A stretch of DNA of 64,000 nucleotides, from contig NC_135185.1 in NCBI RefSeq assembly GCF_041146795.1, positions 27,773,529 to 27,837,528 of the forward strand, given 5' to 3'. A program made the translations under genes and the position numbers. Below, one piece after another: positions 1 through 9,727 of this stretch (position 1 is its first letter; each line of letters opens with the position of its first letter). Source of the stretch: Maylandia zebra (taxonomy: Eukaryota > Chordata > Actinopteri > Cichliformes > Cichlidae). Under the pieces are notes generated by a model that made no database searches, was not told the origin of the DNA, and saw nothing but the letters and a program-made list of their open reading frames with translations.

Positions 1-139
1 TCTCAGCTGCATTTGAATAAAGCACCAAATCCACACTTTAAGCTTAAATTTCAAAACTTACATTTAACTACTGATTTTATCTACTGTTCTGATTTTATCT
101 GTTTTGATTTTATATACTGTTTTGTTTGTTTGTTTGTTT

Positions 140-430
140 GTTAATTAGTTAGTTAGTTTATTTGCTTGTTTTAATCAATTTTAAATCATGCTTTTTATTT
201 GTTTTTGTTTCTAATGTCTCTGTAAAGCACTTTGAATCACCTTGTTGTTGAATTGTGCTATACAAATAAACTTGCCTTGCCTTTGTCGGGTCCCTCACCC
301 AGGACCAATTTGCCATGGGAGACCCTACCAGGGGGCAAAAGCCCCCAGACAACATAGCCCCTGGGATCCCTGGGACACACAAACCCCTCCACCACGATAA
401 GGTGGCGATTCAAGGAGGGGATAAAAAGTG
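140..430. repeat. Interspersed repeat fragment with LINE-like 3' tail
   Basis: Positions about 215-275 read like the 3' end of a fish LINE or SINE (AAAGCACTTTG followed by a TACAAATAAA tail). Positions 290-430 are a GC-richer block that resembles a common fish interspersed repeat. No coding sequence was recognised here, nor in 430-867, which contains only a short AC microsatellite (about 588-604). Family assignment is by eye. Confidence 0.4.
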
Positions 431-867
431 TTTGTATCTGTAATAATCAGAAAAATGCATCATTTGTGGCCTACAGCATTTAAACACTGAACCAGCTAAT
501 GTGTGTCATATTGTGTAATGTGGTGGGACTGGTGGAAAACTTCAGTGAAGAGTAGCTGACCTCTGGCTCTGATGAAAACTCAGAACACACACACACACAC
601 ACACAAGTAATTGTAAGAAGACAGGCCTAAAGTCACAGTCTGGCTTTGCTGCTGGGCATAAGAAATACATACGAATTTCAACTTTATTTATTTCTCTATA
701 AAGATTATAAAGATAAGTAGTTTATGTCATTGTTGGTAAGATTTTTAATGATAAACCTGTGTGCAAAACAAATAAAGGAACATTAACAGTTTAAGTAGCT
801 CCTGTCTTAAACATTTATTTATGTGTTTTGTTCTCTTCCACCCAGAGAGCTGACTGACAGGAGGAAT

Positions 868-1015
868 GTCAGGATGGGTGTGTACTAATGGAAAATGTAA
901 AGAGGAACGCGGAAACTTTCATCATCTCTGAAACACAAACACAGTAAACGTATCTGTTTGACTGGCATGCAGTTCAACAGCTTATTAGTGAGTTTGTTTC
1001 TCAGAAGCATCTCAG
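868..1015 (+). repeat. Local repeat unit P, copy 1 (possible promoter and signal-peptide exon relic)
   Basis: This is one of three diverged copies of a roughly 130-bp unit (also at 4520-4650 and 5866-5985). It contains a GGAAAC-TTTC stretch, a CATCTCTGA block and an ATG at 969 that opens MQFNSLLVSLFL before a stop at about position 17. That peptide is short and hydrophobic, like the start of a signal peptide. Copy 2 keeps the ATG but stops after seven codons, and copy 3 has lost the ATG. The unit could be the 5' end of a decayed tandem gene family or a non-coding repeat. Confidence 0.45.
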
Positions 1016-1049
1016 GGTGACGTCACATGATTTGGATTTCCTCAGCCAA

Positions 1050-1580
1050 CGCTACCTATCAACCTATCCCAACTTTGATGTGTGAAAAGCAGGATACATC
1101 CTGGATAGGTCACAGGTCTGTTACAGGGTCAGCACACGTACACAGATATGCAGCCACTTTAGGAGTAACATGTGTGTCTTTGGACTGTAGGAGGAAGCTG
1201 GAGTGTCCAGAGAGAATTGTCAGGGAAAACATGACAACTCCACACTAAGTGTTAAATATAATGTCCAAGCCTAAATTCAGTGTTTAAATGTGAATGGGAT
1301 TTGTTATTACATAAACATACAACAATTAGCAGTAACTCACATTTTATCTTTTTTATTTTATACAAGAAATGCATAATAACTGTAAGTTAAAAATCATATT
1401 TATAAAAATGAGAAAGGACCATTTTATCTCTTCAACAATTGCTTTTTAATTTTAGTGAACATGTTTTGTAACCAAGGCAGCACTGTGGTTAGCACTGTTG
1501 CTGCACAGCAAGAAGGTCCTGAGTTCAATTCCAACATCAGGCCGGGGTCTTTCTGTGTGGAGGTTGCATGTTTGCCGATG
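1050..1580. repeat. SINE-like fragments
   Basis: Positions 1070-1250 carry the phrase 'tctttggactgtaggaggaa' and its surroundings, typical of a repeat common in fish genomes. Positions 1473-1575 carry 'ggcagcactgtggttagca' followed by a 'gttcaattcc' B-box-like segment, typical of a tRNA-derived SINE. Both are truncated and diverged. The stretch between them (1250-1470) is AT-rich and shows nothing further. Confidence 0.45.
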
Positions 1581-1589
1581 GGTCAGTGA

Positions 1590-1839
1590 GATGTCGTCTT
1601 TCTCACCCGATGACACGGTCATGGCTGAAAACTCACTGATTCTGATCCGTCGGCGGGTCCGCGCTTTGTGTTTACGCTCTTCTTGTGATTATGAAGCTGC
1701 AGGTTTGATCTCTCTCCAAACAATATTGACTGAACCAACAGCAAAAGAAGATCCAAACTACACTTCACATAAACATCGTCATGAATTCCCTTAGTTTCGC
1801 TGTTTTGCTTCCACCACGGTAAAAATCACTTCATGCACA

Positions 1840-1879
<40 letters not shown>

Positions 1880-2505
1880 CTCCAAGAACAGTTTCCCGTC
1901 TAAAAATCTGTTTTCTGCATTATTCACTTGCTTGTTACGCACAAGTTGTTTACAGCTCTGTCAGACACTGTTTTTTTTCCTTTTACTTACTTCCAAAAAA
2001 AGCCCCATTTCTGCTGTTCAATGGGCTTCTCAACAAATTTAAACTTTTTAAAATTATGCAAAATTGCAAACGCTCAGCTGTGTCTCTAATAAAACCTTTG
2101 TAACTTTGCTCTGCTTCACTTCAGCAGCATCAGGTAATGTTCATATGTTGATTAATGGTTTTCTTTCGTTTTTGATCTACTGCAGAATATTTTTACAAAA
2201 TCCCAGGCCAGGAAAATCACCTTCATGTTTTTCTCTGTTTTATCCTCTTTGACACAAAGGCATCTGCTGTGATGCTTATACACCTTTGCTGAAGTCTTGC
2301 AAGTGTCAGATTTCTATTTATAGATATAAAAATATAGAAATGTACTGAATGTGTCTGAATTATAATATTTCTGACTGTCTGAGGCAAAATTTTCCTGATT
2401 CAAATCAAATCGAATTGAATTGAATCCTAGATTGAATCGATTCGGGAACTTGTGAATTGGAATTGAATCGATTCTAGAAATCAGTGACGAAACCCAGCCC
2501 TACTT
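1590..2505. mobile_element. Non-autonomous hAT-like DNA transposon remnant
   Basis: The right end (about 2440-2503) reads GAATCGATTCTAGAAATCAG and runs into ACCCAGCCCTA. Its reverse complement begins TAGGGCTGGGT, which I recognise as the terminus of a common fish hAT-type element. The interior has no transposase reading frame and includes a CT microsatellite at 1841-1873. The left boundary is uncertain. From 2505 to 3295 I see no gene; 2860-2990 is AT-rich. Confidence 0.4.
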
Positions 2506-3299
2506 AGGAACACCTTGCTGGTGCTGGCTTGCACCCAGTACAGAGGACAGGTCAGAGCTAAAGAGAAACGACATCCAGATTACCTCAAAGTTTGACATTT
2601 AACAAAACAATAGAGAAAAGCAGTAACTTCCAGGACACAGACTGATGGGGTTCAAGCAGAGAAAGGAGGAAACAGCTGTCTTGTTTACCTCCTACGCAAA
2701 CCGGATGTTTGATATAGAGAAACAAGAGAGAGAGGACCATTACAGAGTTCCTATGAGCAGCCACAGCAGACATGATTTCTCCATCATGCTTCTTGTGTTC
2801 TTGATCCATTTCTTTTTTTGAACAGTTCAGTCACATCCAGTAAAAGCCCTCATCCTTCTTTCTCTGTGAGCGAGTGTTTTGATTGCCTCCACTGTTCTGC
2901 TTCTTATATTTCAATACATGAATAAATAATAAATAAAGCAATCAATTATACTGTAAATGATCATAATTATACTGTATATAAATTTTGTCTATAATTCGTA
3001 AAATCTGGATATTTTAGAAATCCCAGTAAGTGCCTTTAAACCTTTTATGGACTCCATCAAACTAACTGAACCTTCAGGGGAGAAAAGTCAATGCAGATAA
3101 AAACCTAAAACTGGATTTCAATAAAGATTTAACTTCTGGCAAAGCTGCTAAAGCAAATGAAAACCATCAACAAAACTTCATTGCTGATGAAAAGGAAACA
3201 TTAAAGAATTGCTCGAAGGAAAACCATCAACTACAGCTGGTACAGTCCTGCACACTTACCAATGAGAGAGTCCGAACAGGTTGAATCTCCCGTGGTAAT

Positions 3300-4350
3300 A
3301 CTAGGTATGGACCGATCCGATATTACGTATCGGTATCGGTTCGATACTGACCTAAATTACTGGATCGGATATCGGAGAGAAATAAAAAATGTAATCCGAT
3401 CCATTAAATATCCCATAGCGTAACTCAGCTCATAACCTTAGCAGTATGCCTCACGTGATAGAGCAGCTGTGGCGTGCGAGACCTGTCGGCAGACGGGTTG
3501 AGCATTTGGAGCCTCGCTACCAAACCAATATTTCATCTCCCAGAAAGTTATCCCAAGAACTAAAGCAAGTTTGTCTAGCAAAGTTTTGCCAGGGGGGCAG
3601 GTGGGGCATCAACAGGGAAAGGGGGGCACAAAGAAATATCTTTCTTTCTTATTTTCATTTAAAATGTCTAGCTTTTAATAAATAGTTATCTGAATCTTAC
3701 AACCAAAGTTTTAATCTGATGTAAAATGTATAGAAATCCATTACTGTATATAGTAACTATTAAGTCTAATATACCCTAGTAAGCTGTAGTACTTTTTCCT
3801 TTGGGAAGGTGCCATCTGTGCAGTCTGCAGTTCTGTTGTAGAAAGATTTTGAATCTATTTAATTATTGTAGGAATATAATCGATTTCGGTTCAATTTTTT
3901 ATACATGCATTAAATTAAAGTTGATTACGTTGATTGAGCAGGTTGCTGGTTCGAGTCCCGGCTCCAACAGTCTCGGTCGTTGTGTCGTTGGGCAAGACAC
4001 TTCACCCGTTGCCTACTGGTGGTGGTCAGAGGGCCCGGTGGCACCAGTGTCCGGCAGCCTCGCCTTTGTCAGTGCGCCCCAGGGTGGCTGTGGCTACAAT
4101 GTAGCTGCCATCACCAGTGTGTGAATGTGTGTGTGAATGGGTGGATGACAAAATGTAGTGTAAAACGCTTTGTGGTCCATAGTAAAGCGCTATACAAATA
4201 CAGGCCATTTACCATTTTTTTATACAAAAAGCAGCAAGATTTTAAATAAACTGTTTTATTGATTGAAAAAACACTATATCGGATTCATATCGGTATCCAA
4301 ATTTATGATATCAGTATCGTCTCGGACATGGTATCGTGCCATCTCTAGTT
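3300..4350. mobile_element. Non-autonomous hAT-like element interrupted by a SINE
   Basis: The two ends are rich in TATCGGTATCGG-type motifs in opposite orientation (left about 3300-3380; right about 4270-4348, whose reverse complement starts TAGAGATGGCACGATACC). This is the pattern of a widespread fish hAT-like non-autonomous element. There is no transposase. An AFC-like SINE (3945-4210) sits inside, so the SINE inserted later. Exact terminal repeats and target duplication were not resolved. Confidence 0.45.
3945..4210 (+). mobile_element. AFC-type SINE, 5' truncated
   Basis: A pol III B box (GGTTCGAGTCC) is followed by the 'tctcggtcgttgtgtcgttg' body, a 'cagtgcgccccagggtggct' block, and a 3' tail of 'aaagcgctatacaaatacag'. 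This matches my memory of the African-cichlid AFC SINE. The A-box part of the tRNA head is missing, so the copy is probably not transcribable. A second copy lies at 54783-55030. Confidence 0.75.
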
Positions 4351-4519
4351 AGTACTGGAGGGTCGAATGACTGCAGAGTGGACCCAGATCTGTACCATAG
4401 AGAGTAAGTGACACATTAAGAAAAAAAAGTTTTATTTTTCTGATTCTCCTTTATAGATGTGCACTAGCTGTACAGGAGAAAAGGGGATGACAGTTGAGTC
4501 AGTGTCACAAACACACACA

Positions 4520-4650
4520 AAGTTGTGTATTTAAGGGAAATGTAAAGAGAAGCGCTGAAACATTCATCTTCTCTGACACACACAAATAACAAAAATGTCT
4601 CTGTTTCACTGGCATGCAGTTCAACAGTTTATGGTGAGTTGGTTTCTCAC
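4520..4650 (+). repeat. Local repeat unit P, copy 2
   Basis: Diverged copy of the unit at 868-1015, with the same order of motifs (GAAATGTAAAGAG, CATTCATCTTCTCTGA, then GGCATGCAGTTCAACAG). The reading frame from the ATG closes after seven codons. Unlike the other copies it is followed directly by an open, cysteine-containing stretch (4658-4810). Confidence 0.45.
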
Positions 4651-4657
4651 ACACACC

Positions 4658-4810
4658 TGAAGATGAAGTTGAAGTTGATGAAGTCAAATGCATTGATGAG
4701 TGCAGCACTCTGACATCCCAAAAGCTGTACAAATGTGAGAAAATGAGCCACATCTTGTCCAGAGAGCACGACTGTGACTTCATGTTAGACCCTCCTCAGC
4801 ACTCCCTGAA
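4658..4810 (+). pseudogene. Possible orphan terminal exon, function unknown
   Basis: An open frame of about 50 codons begins EDEVEVDEVKC, contains four cysteines (KC, EC, KC, DC) and ends PPQHSLK at a TAA overlapping an AATAAA polyadenylation-like signal. It has no ATG of its own; the preceding TGA at about 4632 means it would need a splice acceptor. It lies just after repeat unit P copy 2, as if both were parts of one lost gene. I recognise no family, and chance openness over 150 bp is quite possible. Confidence 0.2.
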
Positions 4811-5204
4811 ATAAAACAGAGACACAGACTTTATGATCAGTTTATTTGAACATTTGATCAGGGCCTCAGTCGCAACTGTGTACTTATGTAAACCTGTGAT
4901 TGTATATTCTTACTCTTTTCTCATCAATGCTATGTTGTGTACGTGCTTGGCTCTCTCTCTGTGGATCTTATCATAAATAAGTATGTCTGTGTTTCATTGT
5001 GTGTTTTTTTTAAAGGAGGATATATATTTAGTTTCTTTTCTGTGAAAATGTGATAAAGGTTTGCAGCATTACCCATGATCACAGTAAGTTCACTGGAATC
5101 CTGCTCATCCAGTTTGTTTTGTTGTTGTTTGTTGATTGTAGCTGATGTTAGAAAAGCTTTAGAAAGGAGTTCCACCTCCACTACATGCTACATCAACACG
5201 TTCT

Positions 5205-5800
5205 CACTCCTAACTAGTCATATACACGTAAAATCTCTGTCTTGTTCCTGTTTCTTTCATTTAAGGAATATTTCTAAACTGCAACATATGGTCTCCTTAG
5301 CTGAACTGGAAAAAATTGTCCATGCATTTGTGTCATCGCGTTTAGATTATTATAATTCCCTGTTTACCAGCTTGGATAAATCATCACTTTCTCGCCTCCA
5401 AGCTATACAAAACGCAGCAGCCAGACTACTAACTTGCTCTAGCAAGCGAGCTCACATCACTCCTATTTTATGTTCTTTACATTGGCTCCCAATAGATTTT
5501 AGAATTCGTTTTAAAATTATTGTTTTAACGTACAGCGCACTAAATGGCCAAGCCCCAGATTATTTATCCAAGCTTCTCACAAAATACACTACTGCTCGCC
5601 GTCTCCGCTCACAGACTAAGAGTTTGTTTGTTTCTCCCAGAACACGTCTGAAGACGAAAGGGGTCTGTGGCACCAATGCTGTGGAAAAGTCTACCTCTAC
5701 AACTACGTTTGGTTGACTCTGTGGAATCTTTTAAAAAGCAGTTAAAAACTTTACTGTTCAAACAAGCTTTCTGTTGACCAATGCTTTTTACATTTTTATA
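5205..5800 (+). mobile_element. 3' fragment of L2/Rex-like LINE (C-terminus of reverse transcriptase ORF)
   Basis: The frame reads CFFHLRNISKLQHMVSL, then HAFVSSRLDYYNSLF, QNAAARLLT, LHWLPIDFRIRFK and PDYLSKLL, the conserved C-terminal region of fish L2-type LINE ORF2 proteins downstream of the reverse transcriptase core. A frameshift at about 5657 separates this from the expected last block (SLPLQLR...FKKQLKTLLF) in another frame. The copy is 5' truncated and dead. It shares this region with the longer LINE at 9.7-12.5 kb and the fragment at 48.9-49.7 kb. Confidence 0.85.
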
Positions 5801-5865
5801 TTTTTAATTTACATTTAAACTCTATATTGTGTATATTGTGCAGCTGATTGACTGAGCAATGTCAT

Positions 5866-5985
5866 GACGTGTGTGTACTGATGGAAAATATAAAGAGGAA
5901 CACGGAAACATTCATCATCTCTGACACAGTAGAAATATCTGTTTGACCGGCAGTTCAACAGCTTATTAGTAAGTTTGTTTCTCAT
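5866..5985 (+). repeat. Local repeat unit P, copy 3
   Basis: Third diverged copy of the unit at 868-1015 (ATGGAAAATATAAAGAGGAA, CATTCATCATCTCTGAC, AGTTCAACAGCTTATTAG). A deletion at 'gaccggcag' removes the ATG present in copies 1 and 2. Downstream sequence (5985-6400) shows no gene. Confidence 0.45.
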
Positions 5986-6394
5986 TATTATTTGTAAATA
6001 TGTATACAAATGGTTGGTTTTTTGTACTGTTTTTATCAATAAATCTCAGCAACAAAGGACAAACACCCATGTGTGTTGATTTCTCCCTAAGATGGCAAAC
6101 TGAAACACTCCAAGTTGGTGACTTTTGGAGATTTATTTCCCTGGATGATTGAGAATGCATCAAGATGAAACACAAAAGGAAGTTCACAGCTTTTAGCAGC
6201 TCCCCCACCCCCTCATCCACACACCCCCACTCCCCTCCCTCCTGAATTCCTTTTTAACTACCTAATATACATATGAATGACTAGCCAATTTAGCTTCCAC
6301 TTGGCTGAAGCTAAAGCTTAGCTAAAAGCCTACCAGCCATTTGGCTGGTGGCGGGTTTTATAGGTAGAAAGGTAGAAGCCTGGGACTCCTAGTG

Positions 6395-6441
6395 TTAACT
6401 ATGTAAAGCACTTTGTGCTACATTTTTTTTGTATGAAAAGT

Positions 6442-6472
<31 letters not shown>
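6395..6472 (+). repeat. LINE 3' tail with GATT microsatellite
   Basis: AAAGCACTTTGTGCTAC, then AAAGTGCTTTATAAATAAA, then (GATT)n. This is the usual 3' terminus of fish L2-type elements with the end-repeat used in target-primed reverse transcription. The body of the element is absent. Confidence 0.55.
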
Positions 6473-6980
6473 GAATATAGTCTGAGAAAGTTTCTACCAG
6501 CTATTTCTGTGCAAGGCTGAATCGTGTGCTATGCTAATGTAATGAAATGAAATTAGTATATATAAACTTTATTTTGGTCTAATTTTTTATTCTAATTAAT
6601 GTACTCAGCTTGAATCAGTTATGTAGAACATGAGCAGTGAAAAATACGGAGAATTGAAAAAAAAATCTTTATTTTCTGTTATTTTCCATACTATAAAATG
6701 ATCTTTTTTTTTTGTGAATTAGGAATTATGCAGTCTACACTGGACCAGCTCTTTAGCCTCTCAGGGATACTTGAAGTTGCACAGGAGTTAACCAAACTGA
6801 CACATCTGTTTTTGTGGACTTGGGAGAATATAGTCTGAGGACGTTTCTACCAGCTATTTCTGTGCAAGGCTGAATCCTGTACTATGTTAATGTCTTAAGA
6901 TTAAATTAGTATATTCTTTTTTTTTTGTCTATTTTTTTCATTCAAATGAATGAACTCAGCTTGAATCAGTTATAAAAAAC
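6473..6980 (+). repeat. Tandem duplication, two copies about 353 bp apart
   Basis: The segment 6473-6628 (starting GAATATAGTCTGAG and ending CTCAGCTTGAATCAGTTAT) recurs at 6826-6980 with modest divergence. The second copy runs into the larger duplicated segment that continues to about 7520. No coding potential was recognised. Confidence 0.7.
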
Positions 6981-7520
6981 GCTTTCTTTTTCGTTGCCTA
7001 CATTCTAGAGGGTGACGTTGGCTCAACACCTAAACAGGAAACTGAGTTCAGTTGGGCTAAAGTGAGATATGGGAGGTGAGGAAATGAAAAATCAGCAGGG
7101 GAAAAAAGAATCACAACTCACTGTGATCTTTATAGTAGTTTATAGCAGCATCTACTGTGTTACTGCTGCTCTGAGGTTTACTGCTCTTTGTGGATTTGCA
7201 CAACTGAATTCAACAGGATGTAAGCAGATTTTCATGTCTTCGCTAATTTCCATCCCCTACATTTACAGTATACTGTTTATACTGTCTTTACACTAAATCC
7301 TATCAAGTTTGTATAAAGGTGGAATTCAGTAAATGCATCTAAGCATCATCAGCTGAAATTCATATTAATATCTGCTGTTTTAACATAACCTAAATCTGAC
7401 CATGAACACCGTAGCTACTGTGCACTAGTCCAACACAGTGCTTAAATCTATCAAACCTCTTTCATTTAAATAACACAAAGTTAGCATAGCTCAGATTGTC
7501 ATTATTTTTTTGGTTTCAGA
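6690..7520 (+). repeat. Local segmental duplication D1, copy 1 (partner 21790-22480)
   Basis: From about 6990 to 7520 the sequence is nearly identical to 21950-22480 (same blocks CATTCTAGAGGGTGA, GAGATATGGGAGGTGAGGAA, GCATCTACTGTGTTACTGCT, TTTACAGTATACTGTTTATA, in the same order and strand). Similarity extends to the left with indels. A 75-codon open frame (7069-7296) in this copy is frameshifted in the partner, so it is probably not a gene. Confidence 0.8.
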
Positions 7521-7895
7521 ATATGACTGTCTTTGTTGTACTGACACTGACAACTAGATTCAAGATGAACATCTTGTCACAGTGGCTGACACACAGAATA
7601 ACTTTCTTTCTGTAAAGAGCTTGAAGCAGAGATAAGAGACATTTGCTCAACAGGTGAAGGACATACAAATCTACTCAATAACTCTTATTTTTAGTTTTCC
7701 ATTGCCTTTCTTCCCATGTCAGGGTGTGTGGGCGTGCTAAACCAGCTCCACATCTCCTGCATACAAGGAAGAGGGCAATAGGCAAATGCATACCAGGTTT
7801 ATAACTCACATCACATCATAATACTCTAGCTCTCCTCTCAGCTGATCCAGAAACCACACGACAACCTCATATTACTTATCTGTCCATCATTCTTT
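7505..7895 (+). repeat. Local repeat D2, copy 1 (partner 8930-9312)
   Basis: Contains CAAGATGAACATCTTGTC, GACACACAGAATAAC, CTTTCTTCCCATGTCAGGGT and CTCAGCTGATCCAGAAACCA, each repeated in order at 8930-9312; a shorter related piece lies at about 14815-14925 inside dctd intron 2. There is no convincing reading frame. Confidence 0.7.
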
Positions 7896-8079
7896 TTTTT
7901 CTTTTTTTTCCCAGTCATGAAGAACTTTATTAATACTGTTGGTCTAAAGAAAATTCTAACATATTTAAACGATGCCTTCTCTCTGCGGTTAATGAATGGC
8001 GAAATAAAAAAATGTCATATAGGCTTTTACAAGTCAAGAAGTATAAAAAAATAACTTAAAAACCTCTGGAATTAAAAAA

Positions 8080-8385
8080 ATGATACAGAATTAAGGTCTT
8101 ATCTGTATAAGAAAAATTATAGTACGCCTTTAGAATGTGTTGGAATGGGAGATTCACATCATAGATGTGCAGCAGGTCTATGATGCTATCATGTTAATAT
8201 AGACAAAAATCTCTGAGAAATGTTTCCACCACTTGAATCTATGCCATAAAGAAATAAGTGGCCTGTGAATGGAATCTCTGTCAGGCCGATTCTGGCCCTC
8301 CAGGCCTTATGTTTGACACCCCTGGTGTAGATCACTGCAAGTGTGCAAGTATTTGTTAAATTATCATCTGGAAAGTTCTGTACTT
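8080..8385 (+). repeat. Composite duplicated piece: D3 copy 1 plus Tc1 3' relic
   Basis: Positions 8089-8130 match 13075-13117. Positions 8135-8380 match 25938-26240 in iah1 intron 3, including a Tc1 transposase tail ([14 protein letters not shown]) and non-Tc1 flanking sequence (GGCCGATTCTGGCCCTCCAG). Relative to the iah1 copy, about 55 bp containing the Tc1 end are missing. 8385-8930 holds nothing recognisable except a short inverted repeat near 8495-8520. Confidence 0.65.
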
Positions 8386-8929
8386 TAGCTGGTAATGGTT
8401 TACTGTGTCTCTGAAGTTGAGAGTATCACCCATGTTAAAATTGTCATGGACAGAATACACAGTTTTTAAAGCGAACCACCAAAACCAGTTTTCAAAACAC
8501 CATTTTAAAATGGTGTTTTGAAGATGAGAGACCTGTTAAGAATTAATAGAGCTCATTGTGGAAAGACAAATGTGTTTGGCACAACATTGCACTCAGATCA
8601 CAATTCCAAAGCTGCCAGTTAGGAAAGTTAATGCTACTGTACCATACTTCATTATTTTCATTGTTCAGTTTGTTTCTTCGCACGCCATTCAGCATTGTTG
8701 AAGTCAGGAATGCGTGAATAACTGCATACTTTATCATTTTAGGTTATGTGTTCAGAAAAGGCTGCTATGATGACAAGAGAGACACTTTCATAAGATGGCA
8801 AACGCTGACTTTAAGCTCGACATACATCACTAACACATTCATCTCGCTACATAGTAAACCTTTCAAATTTGGTTCAGATTCAAAAGACTGTTTGCTTGAA
8901 TCTCTTTAAAAAGAACAAAAAACTGTCTT

Positions 8930-9480
8930 TGTTGTATTTGGATTAAGATGAGAATCATCAGTAAGATAACACTGACAACTTCAAGATGAACACCTTGTCT
9001 CAATGGTTGACACACAGTTTAACTCTAATATGGAATTTAACATAAGAATGGCTTTGTTCTTTGTGTGAAGAGCTTGAAGTAGAGTTAAGAGACGTCTACT
9101 CAGCAGGTGAAAGACATACAAATCTCCTCTATATCTCTTGTTTTCAGTTGTCCACTGTCTTTCTTCCCATGTCAGGGTGTGTGAGCGTGTCAAACCAACT
9201 CCAAATGCATGCTAAGCAAATAACCCACCTCACCTCATAGTACTACACCTCTCCTCTCAGCTGATCCAGAAACCACATGACAACCTCACGTTACTTGTCT
9301 GTCCATCATTCTGCAGCCTGCCCTACCTCCACAGAATGGAAGCAGTGTTTGACTGACGGTCCTGAAATTCCTGACAATCCAGCCTGACAGTCACAGACAG
9401 TGAAACCAGTTACTGTGGAAAAAATGAAAAACAAAGGAGGAAAGAAAAATAGTTACCAGACACATATGTTTGTGTTTGTC
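8930..9480 (+). repeat. Local repeat D2 copy 2, and D3 right part
   Basis: 8930-9312 is the second copy of the 7505-7895 unit. 9345-9460 (GTGTTTGACTGAC ... CCTGACAGTCACAGACAGTG ... GGAAAGAAAAATAGTTACC) is the partner of 13163-13245. The corresponding 13-kb copy carries a perfect palindrome that this copy lacks. Confidence 0.65.
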
Positions 9481-9727
9481 TGCCACTGACTGATGTCCCC
9501 TTGGTCCCAGCTCCTATATTTGTTCCACTTTTAACAGTAATACACAAAACTCTGGACTAGGACCTCTCTCTCCCACAGTCAACACAATACCCGTCATAAT
9601 CACAAACAGAGAGCAACAGAATTATCATAAATCCAGTAACTCCAAAAACATTAATAACCTCCGGCCTCTTCAAAAATATCAACATCCATTCAACTCTATT
9701 GTCAAAAATCCACCAGTCTCAATCAGT

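Noticed and set aside
7069..7296. 75-codon frame with hydrophobic C-terminus in duplicated segment D1
   Set aside because: The near-identical copy at 22 kb is frameshifted soon after the start, so there is no sign of coding constraint.
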